The notes under the pieces: model-generated | Told to the model about the DNA's origin: nothing | Seen by the model: the letters and a program-made list of their open reading frames with translations, nothing else | Databases searched by the model: none | Shown here: one piece after another, positions 55,647 to 64,000 of the stretch | Numbering within the stretch: the first letter of the stretch is position 1 | How the letters are laid out: each line of letters opens with the position of its first letter | Position numbers and translations under genes: made by a program | Origin: Coriobacteriaceae bacterium | GTDB taxonomy: Bacteria > Actinomycetota > Coriobacteriia > Coriobacteriales > Coriobacteriaceae | Direction: 5' to 3' | Length of the DNA: 64,000 nucleotides | Assembly: GCA_902362275.1 (NCBI GenBank) | Contig: CABIWB010000001.1 | Location: forward strand, 404,659 to 468,658

Positions 55647-57083
55647 ATGAATCAGGTGGAGCAGAGCGTTACCGAGTATGTCGACGAGGTCTGGGAGGAC
55701 GTCGTCGCCGATATCGAGCAGCTGGTGAGCTATCCGTCCGTGGCAGTTTCGGCCGATGCAGAGCCTGGCGCGCCGTTTGGCCGCCCGGTCCGTGACGCGC
55801 TCGACTGCGCGCTCGGCATTGCGCAAAAGCTCGGCTATCAGACGAGCGACGACGAGGGCTATGTGGGCATTGCCGATATCCCTGGCCGCGGTGACAAGCA
55901 GCTCGCGACCATCTGCCACGTGGACGTGGTGCCCGCCGGCCCGGGCTGGAACACCGACCCGTTTGCGATGGAGCGTCGCGAGGGCTGGCTGCTCGGCCGC
56001 GGCGTTATCGACGACAAGGGTCCGGCGGTGCTGTCGCTCTACGCCGGCGCCTATCTGCTCAAGCACGGCATTACCCCGCGCTGCACCTTCCGCGCGCTGC
56101 TGGGCTGCGATGAGGAAGTGGGCATGTCCGACGTTCACCATTATCTGGAGAACCACGCAGGCCCCGACTTTTTGTTTACGCCCGATGCCGAGTTCCCGGT
56201 CTGCAATGCCGAGAAGGGCCAGTTTGGGGCGACGTTTGTGAGCACCAAGATCGACGGCGGGCGCATTGTGTCTTGGAGCGGTGCCGAGGCGAGCAACGCC
56301 ATTCCGTCGCAGTCCATCTGCGAGCTCGCGATTGCCGCTGATGAGCTGCCGGCGCCGGTCGAGAACGCCGACCGCCTGGAGATCACGACGCTCGATAACG
56401 GGCATGCGCAGATTTTTGCCCACGGCATTGGCGGTCATGCCTCGATGCCCGAGGGAACGATTAACGCCGTCGGCCTGATCGTGGCGTATCTGCGCGAGGC
56501 CGAGGACGCGTTTGGTGCACGCGACGAGCGCCTGCTGACGCCTGCCGAGCACGAGTTTGTCAAGTTTTTGGCCTTTGTGCATGCGGACGCCTATGGCCGC
56601 GGCCTGGGTATCGACGCGACGAGCCCGGCGTTTGGTCCGCTCACCTGCAACCCCGGCGTCATCCGTGTGGCGGATGGCCATATTGAGCAGGTCATCGACG
56701 TGCGTTTTCCCGACAGTACGAGCGCCGATACCATCCGCGAGCAGCTCGAGCCGCTCGTGGGGCGCTTTGGCGTGACGTGTCGCGTGGGCCATGCGAAGGT
56801 GCCATTCTCGGTCTCTGCCGATGATCCGGCCGTGAAGGCGCTTATTGATACCTATAACGAGTTTACGGGCAAGCATGCTGAGCCCTTTGCCATGGGCGGC
56901 GGCACGTACGCGCGCAACTTTGCCCGCGCCGTCTCGTTTGGCCCCGAGGAGACCGGCCTGGAGCTGCCCGCATGGGGCGGCCAGATGCACGGTCCCAACG
57001 AGTGCGCCAACGAAGAGCAGCTCAAGCAAGCACTCAAGATCTATATTGTTGCGATCCTCCGTTTGAATGAATTAGAGCTTTAA
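55647..57083 (+). CDS. M20 family dipeptidase (PepV-like)
   Basis: Zinc-dependent exopeptidase, 478 residues. It has metal-site segments CHVDVVPAGPGW, GRGVIDDKGPAV, LLGCDEEVGMSD, and the C-terminal MPEGTINAVG and GGTYARNFARAVSFGPE. The layout (two-domain M20 with lid) matches PepV. Start 55647 follows AAGGAGG. It has no signal peptide, so it is cytoplasmic. Confidence 0.92.
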   Translation: MNQVEQSVTEYVDEVWEDVVADIEQLVSYPSVAVSADAEPGAPFGRPVRDALDCALGIAQKLGYQTSDDEGYVGIADIPGRGDKQLATICHVDVVPAGPGWNTDPFAMERREGWLLGRGVIDDKGPAVLSLYAGAYLLKHGITPRCTFRALLGCDEEVGMSDVHHYLENHAGPDFLFTPDAEFPVCNAEKGQFGATFVSTKIDGGRIVSWSGAEASNAIPSQSICELAIAADELPAPVENADRLEITTLDNGHAQIFAHGIGGHASMPEGTINAVGLIVAYLREAEDAFGARDERLLTPAEHEFVKFLAFVHADAYGRGLGIDATSPAFGPLTCNPGVIRVADGHIEQVIDVRFPDSTSADTIREQLEPLVGRFGVTCRVGHAKVPFSVSADDPAVKALIDTYNEFTGKHAEPFAMGGGTYARNFARAVSFGPEETGLELPAWGGQMHGPNECANEEQLKQALKIYIVAILRLNELEL

Positions 57084-57104
57084 GGTTTCGCGGTTTCCCA
57101 ATCT

Positions 57105-57172
57105 AAGTTGCGGTGGAATAGTTCCTAGAATGGGCCATTTGATGGCCAAGCAGGAACTGTTTCACCGCAACT
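57105..57172. repeat. AGTTGCGGTGGAATAG hairpin, copy 3
   Basis: The arms AGTTGCGGTGGAATAGTTCC and GGAACTGTTTCACCGCAACT pair with two G-U wobbles only. The inner stem is GGCCATTTGATGGCC. It begins 22 bases after the M20 peptidase stop. The rest of 57084-57376 should hold the pst promoter; I see no clear pho box. Confidence 0.75.
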
Positions 57173-57376
57173 TTGTTTTTATTGGTGTAATAGGTGCGCC
57201 ATGCTCGGCGCTGGATTGTTATCCGTTTGTAAAGGCTGGGCAGAGCTTGCGGTAAGGGTCTATCAAATGACCGTAAGAAACCGCAGATAACGCGGCTGTC
57301 GCCCGGTCGGGGTCGTATCTTTCCAAACAGCAAAGCGGGCAGGGTGCCCGCGAGTCGCATGTACGAAAGGAAGATC

Positions 57377-58315
57377 ATGCTCGATCAGGCTTATTCTCGT
57401 CGTCAGTTCCTCGGCCTCGCTGGTGGTCTTGCCAGCTTCGTGGGCCTCGGTCTCGTTGGTTGCGGCGGCGCAGGCGCTTCTAGCGCTACCGACAAGGGTA
57501 GCGCCGCCGCTGCCGAGTCCGTCTCCGGCGAGGTGACCTACGACGGCGCCTCCTCGTTCCAGGCTCTCGTCGAGGCCGCTGCCGAGAAGTTCATGGATGC
57601 CAACCCCGATGTCTCCGTCTCCGGCTCGGGCAACGGTTCGGGCAAGGGTCTGACCGCTGTCGCCGCTGGCACCGTCACCATCGGTAACTCCGACGTCTTC
57701 GCCGAGACCAAGCTCGAGGCCGATCAGGTCAAGAACCTCGTCGACCACGAGGTCGCCGTCGTGGGCATGGGCCCCGTCGTCTCCAAGAACGTCAAGGTCG
57801 ATGACCTGTCCCTCGAGCAGCTCAAGGGTATCTTCTCCGGCCAGATCACCAACTGGAAGGAGGTCGGCGGCGACGACGCCAAGATCGTCGTTCTCAACCG
57901 CAAGGCTGGCTCTGGCACCCGTGCCACCTTCGAGGCCGCCGTTTTTGGCGACGAGGCCGTCGACTTTAAGGGCGACGCCGAGCTCGACAAGTCCGGCGAT
58001 GTCCAGACTCAGATGGGCAGTACCGACAACGCCATCTCCTACCTCGACTTCTCGCACTTCGATGACTCCAAGTTCAACGCCATCAAAGTCGAGGGCGTCG
58101 AGCCCAAGAGCAAGAACGTCACCGACGACTCTTTCAAGATCTGGGCTACCGAGCACATGTACTGCTCCAAGGACGCCGACGAGGCTACCAAGGCCTTCCT
58201 TGAGTTCATGCTCTCCGACGACGTCCAGGGCAAGCTCGTCGAGGAGCAGGGCTTTATCCCCGTCTCTGCCATGAAGGTCGTCAAGGACGCCAGCGGCAAG
58301 GTCTCCGCTAAATAA
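57377..58315 (+). CDS. pstS: phosphate-binding protein PstS, Tat-type lipoprotein
   Basis: This binds phosphate for the PstCAB transporter. The 312-residue protein has a twin-arginine SRRQFLGLAGG signal and the lipobox LVGC. The mature fold carries SGSGNGSGKGLTAVAAG and RKAGSGTRATFE, which form the phosphate pocket, and SYLDFSHF. Start 57377 follows GAAAGGAAG. First gene of the pst operon. The Tat signal implies export of a folded lipoprotein. Confidence 0.95.
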   Translation: MLDQAYSRRQFLGLAGGLASFVGLGLVGCGGAGASSATDKGSAAAAESVSGEVTYDGASSFQALVEAAAEKFMDANPDVSVSGSGNGSGKGLTAVAAGTVTIGNSDVFAETKLEADQVKNLVDHEVAVVGMGPVVSKNVKVDDLSLEQLKGIFSGQITNWKEVGGDDAKIVVLNRKAGSGTRATFEAAVFGDEAVDFKGDAELDKSGDVQTQMGSTDNAISYLDFSHFDDSKFNAIKVEGVEPKSKNVTDDSFKIWATEHMYCSKDADEATKAFLEFMLSDDVQGKLVEEQGFIPVSAMKVVKDASGKVSAK

Positions 58316-58340
58316 GTAATCGCCCCCGGAAAGGTTTGCA

Positions 58341-59249
58341 ATGGCAAAACAGCTGCCAAAGCGCGACCTTGAGAACGTGGGCCTGGGCGTCACGGGCGCG
58401 TGCGTAGCGCTCGTGACGCTTGTCGTTGCCGCGCTCATCTTTATGGTCGCCCAAAAGGGCCTCTCGGCTTTTGTCAAAGACGGCGTCTCGGTCGTCGAGT
58501 TTTTTACCGGCACCAAGTGGGACCTGGCCAACACAGCCGAAAATGGCCTGCCCTATACCGGCGCCCTGCCCCTGATCGTCACCTCGTTTGCGGTAATGGT
58601 GCTCTCCACGCTTATCGCGCTGCCCATCGCCATCGGCTCTGCCATCTTTGCGGTCGAGATCCAGCCTAAGTTTGGTTCCAAGGTCTTTCAGCCGCTTATT
58701 GAGCTTCTGACCGGCATTCCCTCGGTCGTCTTTGGCTTGATCGGCTTTCACGTGGTCGTCGGTCTTATGAAGAGCGTTTTCCACGTGAGCACGGGCCTGG
58801 GCATCTTGCCCGGCGCCATCGTGCTGGCCGTCATGATCCTGCCGACCATGACCACGCTTTCGGTCGATGGCCTGCGCGCTGTGCCCGATAGCTACCGTCA
58901 GGGCTCGCTCGCGCTGGGCTACACCCGCTGGCAGACCATCTGGCACGTGGTGCTCAAGAGCGCCATGCCCTTGCTCATGACCGCAGTCATCCTTGGCATG
59001 ACGCGTGCCTTTGGCGAGACGCTCGCCGTGCGCATGGTTATCGGCGGCATCGAGGCCATGCCGACGTCGCTGCTGTCGCCGGCGTCCACCATCACCACCA
59101 CGCTCACCACGTCCATGGCGGTCTATGCCGAGGGCTCGGCCCAAGACGATGTTCTGTGGGCACTCGGCCTGCTGCTGATGGGCATGAGCCTCATCTTCAT
59201 CCTGATCATCCACCTTATCGGCCGCAAGGGGGCGAAGGCTCGTGGCTAG
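58341..59249 (+). CDS. pstC: phosphate transport permease PstC
   Basis: Membrane subunit, 302 residues with six helices. It has the EAA-like loop GYTRWQTIWHVVLKSAMP that contacts the ATPase and the conserved TGIPSVVFGLIG. It begins 26 bases after pstS (AAAGG ribosome site) and overlaps pstA by 8 bases. Confidence 0.95.
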   Translation: MAKQLPKRDLENVGLGVTGACVALVTLVVAALIFMVAQKGLSAFVKDGVSVVEFFTGTKWDLANTAENGLPYTGALPLIVTSFAVMVLSTLIALPIAIGSAIFAVEIQPKFGSKVFQPLIELLTGIPSVVFGLIGFHVVVGLMKSVFHVSTGLGILPGAIVLAVMILPTMTTLSVDGLRAVPDSYRQGSLALGYTRWQTIWHVVLKSAMPLLMTAVILGMTRAFGETLAVRMVIGGIEAMPTSLLSPASTITTTLTTSMAVYAEGSAQDDVLWALGLLLMGMSLIFILIIHLIGRKGAKARG

Positions 59250-60164
59250 CACGCGTATCCACATCGACGAGGCGAGGCTCGGGCGTGTCCAAAAGCAGGA
59301 CCGCTTCGCCACGGGCGTGTTGACGGCGATCGTCGCCATCGTCATACTCATCGTCGTCTCCATGGTGGCCTATATCCTGTTCGAGGGCATCTCGACGCTG
59401 TTCCAGCCGGGCTTTCTCACGGAGCCGTCGCGCGCCAACGGAACGCAGGGCGGCGTGCTCTACCAGCTGTTCGACTCGTTCTACCTGCTGCTGATCACTC
59501 TAGTCATCTCGGTGCCCATCAGCCTGGGCGGAGCGGTCTTCCTGGTTGAGTACGCGCCGAACGGCCCTATCCGCGACATCGCCTCCACCGCTATCGAGAC
59601 CTTGTCCTCGCTGCCATCCATCGTCGTCGGCATGTTCGGCTTTCTGGTGTTCTCGGTGCAGCTGGGCTGGAAGTACTCCATCATCTCCGGCGCCGTCGCG
59701 CTCACCATGTTTAACATTCCCATCCTGGTGCGCGTGATCCAACAGGCGCTCGAGGACGTGCCGCAGGCCCAGCGCGATGCGTGTCTGGCCATGGGCCTCA
59801 CCCGCTGGGAGGCCACGCTGCACATCTTGATTCCCGAGGCCATGCCCGCCATCGTGACAGGCATCGTGCTTTCGGCCGGCCGTGTGTTTGGCGAGGCTGC
59901 GGCGCTGCTCTTTACCTCGGGCATGAGCTCGCCGGTTCGCCTGAACTTCTGGAGCTTTAACCTGTCGAGCCCTACCTGCGCCTGGAACGTGTTCCGCCCC
60001 GGCGAGTCGCTCGCCGTGCATATCTACAAGATCTATGGCGAGGGCAGCCCCGAGGGCCAGCAGATCGTCTGGGGCACCGCTGCACTGCTGATGATTTGCG
60101 TGCTGCTGTTTAACGTAATCGCCCGCATCGTGGGCAAGCAACTGGCAAGGAAGATGACGGCCGA

Positions 60165-60168
<4 letters not shown>
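59242..60168 (+). CDS. pstA: phosphate transport permease PstA
   Basis: Second membrane subunit, 308 residues, starting at GTG 59242 inside pstC. It has SSLPSIVVGMFGFLVF and the EAA loop GLTRWEATLHILIPEAMP, and pairs with PstC. It overlaps pstB by ATGA. Confidence 0.95.
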
Positions 60169-61037
<869 letters not shown>

Positions 61038-61092
61038 TCCGGGACATGCTTGAGGCCCGCGGCGGCCACGGTTGCCGCGGGACTGATTGGAG

Positions 61093-61130
61093 AGGCGGGT
61101 CATCTCTTGCGGGAGATGGCCCGCCTTTTT
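61093..61130 (+). terminator. terminator of pstSCAB
   Basis: The strong hairpin AGGCGGGTCATCTC/GAGATGGCCCGCCT is followed by TTTTTG. It precedes the ABC-F gene by 70 bases. Confidence 0.85.
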
Positions 61131-61200
61131 GTGTCGTGTGCGGCCCGCCTTTTCGCTGCTATCATGGACAACGTTGAATTTCTACGAAGGAGCAGGGTAT

Positions 61201-63057
61201 ATGGCGATTCTTTTGGGATGCGATTCCGTCAGCCTAGAGTTTCCCACCAAGCATATTTTCGATAGCGTGACGCTCGGCGTGGGCGAGGGCGACCGCATTG
61301 GTATTGTCGGTAAAAACGGCGACGGCAAGTCGACGCTGCTGAGCGTGCTCGCCGGCACGTTGGAGCCCGACGACGGCCGCGTGACGCACCGTCGCGGCAC
61401 CACGATCGGTCTGCTCGGCCAAAAGGACCAGCTTGTCGATACCGACACCGTGCATCATGCCGTCGTCGGTGACACGCCCGAATACGAGTGGGCGTCGAGT
61501 CCGCGTACGCGCCAGATTCTGGCCGGCCTTATTAGCGATGTGCCCTGGGAGGGCACGGTGGGCGAGCTTTCGGGCGGCCAGCGTCGTCGCGTGGACCTCG
61601 CGCGCCTGCTGATTGGCGACTACGACGTGCTCATGCTCGACGAGCCCACCAACCACCTGGACATGCGCACCATCAACTGGCTCGCGCGTCACCTAAAGGC
61701 CCGCTGGCAGCGCGGCCAGGGCGCGATGCTCGTGGTCACGCACGACCGCTGGTTCTTGGACGAGGTCTGTACCAGTATGTGGGAGGTCCACGACGGCCAA
61801 GTCGATCCCTTCGAGGGCGGTTACTCCGCATATATCCTGCAGCGCGTGGAGCGCGACCGCATGGCCGCGGTTACCGAGGAGCGCCGTCGCAACATGGCGC
61901 GCAAGGAGCTCGCGTGGCTGAGCCGCGGCGCCCAGGCGCGTTCCACCAAGCCCAAGTTTCGCGTTGATGCCGCTCGCGAGCTGATCGCCGACGTGCCGCC
62001 CGTGCGTGACGAGCTGGAGCTCAAGCGCCTCGCCGTGAGCCGCCTGGGCAAGCAGGTCATCGATGTGGTCGACGTGGAAGCCGGCTATGCGGATGCCGGC
62101 GGCGTGCCCAAGCAGGTGCTCTCCGATGTGACCTGGCTCATTGGTGCGGGCGACCGCTATGGTCTTTTGGGTGAGAATGGCGCTGGCAAGTCAACGCTGC
62201 TCGATGTGATCCAGGGTAAAATTGCGCCCACGCGCGGCCGCGTGAAGATTGGCCAGACGGTACGCTTTGGCGTGCTGTCGCAGCAGCTCGAGGAGCTCGA
62301 GCCCTACATGGGCGACACGATCCGCGAGGTGCTCAGCAACTATAAGAAGTACTACGTCATCGACGGCAAGGAGACTTCGCCCGAGAAGCTCTGCGAGCGC
62401 CTGGGCTTTACGACGCAGCAGCTCTGGAGCCGCATCGGCGATCTTTCGGGCGGCCAGCGCCGTCGCCTGTCGCTGTTGCTGACGATTCTGGACGAGCCCA
62501 ACGTGCTCATCCTGGACGAGCCGGGCAACGACCTGGATACCGACATGCTCGCGATTGTCGAGGACCTGCTGGACGGCTGGCCCGGCACGCTGATCCTGGT
62601 GACGCACGATCGCTTTTTGATGGAGCGCGTGACCGACCAACAGTGGGCACTGCTCGATGGCCATCTGACGCATATGCCCGGCGGCGTGGACCAGTACCTG
62701 CGCCTGTGCAACGCTACCGCCGAGGGCGAGCCCGTGGGTGCGCCGAGCGCTAAGACCGGCACGTTCGACACCAGTGCGACTGCTGCTGCCGACAAGCCCA
62801 AGTCGAGCGGTCAGCCCAACGGACTGTCCAACGCCGAGCGTCAGAAGCTCCGCCGCGAGGTGAGTTCGCTCGAGCGCAAGATGGAGACGCAGCGCGCCCG
62901 CGTGGAGGAGGCCGAGGCCGCCATGGCCCAGGTCGATCCCACCAACTACACGGCGCTGGGCGAGCAGCAGGCAAAGATCGACGAGGCTCACGCCGCCATG
63001 GACGAGCTGGAGATGGCGTGGCTCGAGGCGAGCGAAAAGCTCGAGGGCGAGGAGTAG
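61201..63057 (+). CDS. ABC-F family ATPase (Uup-like)
   Basis: Two ABC domains without a membrane part, 618 residues, acting on ribosomes or translation. First domain: GKNGDGKSTLL, SGGQRRRVDLARLL and DEPTNHLD. Second: GENGAGKSTLL, SGGQRRRLSLLLT and DEPGNDLDTD, where the usual T is G. A coiled-coil end (LRREVSSLERKMETQRARVE) resembles Uup. Start 61201 follows AAGGAG; upstream in-frame sequence is the pst terminator. Resistance-type ABC-F is possible but lacks clear support. Confidence 0.93.
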   Translation: MAILLGCDSVSLEFPTKHIFDSVTLGVGEGDRIGIVGKNGDGKSTLLSVLAGTLEPDDGRVTHRRGTTIGLLGQKDQLVDTDTVHHAVVGDTPEYEWASSPRTRQILAGLISDVPWEGTVGELSGGQRRRVDLARLLIGDYDVLMLDEPTNHLDMRTINWLARHLKARWQRGQGAMLVVTHDRWFLDEVCTSMWEVHDGQVDPFEGGYSAYILQRVERDRMAAVTEERRRNMARKELAWLSRGAQARSTKPKFRVDAARELIADVPPVRDELELKRLAVSRLGKQVIDVVDVEAGYADAGGVPKQVLSDVTWLIGAGDRYGLLGENGAGKSTLLDVIQGKIAPTRGRVKIGQTVRFGVLSQQLEELEPYMGDTIREVLSNYKKYYVIDGKETSPEKLCERLGFTTQQLWSRIGDLSGGQRRRLSLLLTILDEPNVLILDEPGNDLDTDMLAIVEDLLDGWPGTLILVTHDRFLMERVTDQQWALLDGHLTHMPGGVDQYLRLCNATAEGEPVGAPSAKTGTFDTSATAAADKPKSSGQPNGLSNAERQKLRREVSSLERKMETQRARVEEAEAAMAQVDPTNYTALGEQQAKIDEAHAAMDELEMAWLEASEKLEGEE

Positions 63058-63063
63058 GCGAGG

Positions 63064-63834
63064 ATGATCAAAGCCGCGTTTTTCGATATCGACGGTACGC
63101 TGCTGAGCTTTAAGACCCACCGGATTCCGGCGTCGGCGCAGCAGGTGCTCGACAGCTTTCGCGAGCAGGGGATTGCGTGCGTGATCGCCACGGGCCGTCC
63201 GACCTACCAGATGCCGGACTGGCTGTTCGACCTGGGCTGGGATGCGTACATTACGCTTTCGGGCCAGCACTGCTTTGATGCCGAGGGGGTTTACCGCGGC
63301 TGCCCGATCGATCCGGACGACGTCGCGGTGATTGTGGACCAGGTGGCGCAGGGGCGCTACGACTCGCTGTGCATGCAGAGCGAGAACTCGTTTGTGAACC
63401 GCCTGTCCGAGCGCGTGGTGACGGCTGGCAGCAACGCGGGAATCGTCTACCACGAGGAGTCGTTTGAGCACGCCTTTGACGCACCGGTCTACCAGTTTTG
63501 CGCCTTTGTGGACCCGGCCGACGAACATATCGTGACCGACGCCGTGTCGCATTCGATCACCACGCGCTGGTGCGACCTGTTCTGCGACATTATTCCCGCT
63601 AACGGCGGCAAGGACCTGGGCGTGGCGGCGACGCTCGAGCGGCTTGGTATCGACGCGAGCGAGGCGATTGCCTTTGGCGACGGCGAGAACGACCTGTCGA
63701 TGTTTGCCGCCGTGGGCACGAGCGTGGCCATGGGCAACGCACAGGACACGGTGAAGGCTGCGGCGACCTATGTGACGACCGCCGTGGACGACGACGGCAT
63801 CTACAACGCCGCGAAGCACTTTGGACTCGTGTAG
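63064..63834 (+). CDS. Cof-type HAD phosphatase
   Basis: The 256-residue phosphatase has motif I FFDIDGTLLSF, motif II IATGRP, motif III Lys in GGKDLGVAATLERLG, and motif IV GDGENDLSMF. The C2-type cap domain is typical of Cof/YidA sugar-phosphatases. It starts 6 bases after the ABC-F stop and probably shares its transcript. The substrate is unknown. Confidence 0.93.
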   Translation: MIKAAFFDIDGTLLSFKTHRIPASAQQVLDSFREQGIACVIATGRPTYQMPDWLFDLGWDAYITLSGQHCFDAEGVYRGCPIDPDDVAVIVDQVAQGRYDSLCMQSENSFVNRLSERVVTAGSNAGIVYHEESFEHAFDAPVYQFCAFVDPADEHIVTDAVSHSITTRWCDLFCDIIPANGGKDLGVAATLERLGIDASEAIAFGDGENDLSMFAAVGTSVAMGNAQDTVKAAATYVTTAVDDDGIYNAAKHFGLV

Positions 63835-63856
63835 CTGCGACCCGGCACCTGGCACC

Positions 63857-63884
63857 TGGGGACACTCCTTGCGGGGCGTCCCCA
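63857..63884. repeat. GGGGAC-family hairpin
   Basis: The arms TGGGGAC and GTCCCCA lie 22 bases after the phosphatase stop, followed by TTTTGTTTTTG. It may also act as a terminator. It is related to the repeats at 2592, 44057 and 47188. Confidence 0.65.
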
Positions 63885-63914
63885 TTTTGTTTTTGTCCCG
63901 TGCGTTTTGTGAAA

Positions 63915-63977
63915 CACGGTTAACTTTTTAAACAACGTAGTAAGACATGGACAACTTTTGCGGTAAAGTTAGCCGTG
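63915..63977. repeat. inverted repeat at the window edge
   Basis: CACGGTTAACTTT pairs with AAAGTTAGCCGTG (12 of 13). The loop contains ACGTAGTAAGACATGG, recalling the arm ends of the elements at 9621 and 11480. It may continue beyond the window. Confidence 0.5.
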
Positions 63978-64000
63978 GAAAGTATCCAAAGGCTAACTAG

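Noticed and set aside
62191-63885. 564-codon minus-strand frame
   Set aside because: Antisense to the ABC-F and phosphatase genes, with no recognisable motif.

Overview
The window is a G+C-rich chromosomal segment of a gut Coriobacteriia, most likely a Collinsella-type organism. This is inferred from gene content and style: class III FBPase, riboswitch-linked DUF4430 surface proteins, Tat/lipobox PstS, orphan HicB-like regulator and abundant GGGGAC palindromic repeats. No rRNA, tRNA, CRISPR array, prophage or transposase gene was recognised.

Layout. 1-2600: 3' end of ruvB, then formate-THF ligase (fhs). 2600-9600: a complete leftward urease operon, membrane protein-ureABC-ureEFGD. 9600-21400: an accessory stretch with two zinc-ribbon proteins, a PASTA-like membrane protein, a CDF metal transporter, a HicB-like regulator, a frameshifted SHOCT gene, a frameshifted Tat-exported PI-PLC-like enzyme and a lipoprotein, with many inverted repeats between them. 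21400-26900: a cyclohydrolase (fchA)-folD pair, a C69 dipeptidase and an ABC1/UbiB kinase. 26900-32000: a cobalamin riboswitch followed by two DUF4430 (transcobalamin-like) surface proteins. 32000-43800: two GtrA proteins, FBPase III, a DegV protein, a TIM-barrel protein, an rRNA m5C methyltransferase, a MetRS-like enzyme, and queH-queA. 43800-48600: two copies of a multi-helix repeat, GGGGAC repeats, a coiled-coil membrane protein, an SDR and tgt. 48700-57100: a LOG-family protein, a DinJ/YafQ-type toxin-antitoxin pair, a TOTE-type primase-helicase, a second DegV protein, a HAD phosphatase and an M20 dipeptidase. 57300-64000: pstSCAB, an ABC-F ATPase and a Cof-type HAD phosphatase.

How genes fit together. 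fhs, fchA and folD make up a one-carbon tetrahydrofolate route. The FolD lacks the residues needed for its own cyclohydrolase step, and the adjacent FchA probably supplies it. queH, queA and tgt are three steps of queuosine-tRNA modification. The riboswitch-DUF4430 pair suggests corrinoid capture at the cell surface. The toxin-antitoxin pair beside the primase-helicase looks like a small defence or conflict locus.

Most novel signal. Several families of intergenic inverted repeats lie immediately after stop codons. In at least two families, different copies keep base pairing while their sequences change (compensatory changes and G-U wobbles). This points to selected RNA or hairpin structure rather than inert repeats. 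The clearest case is the two-copy four-helix element at 43819-43980 and 46991-47160.
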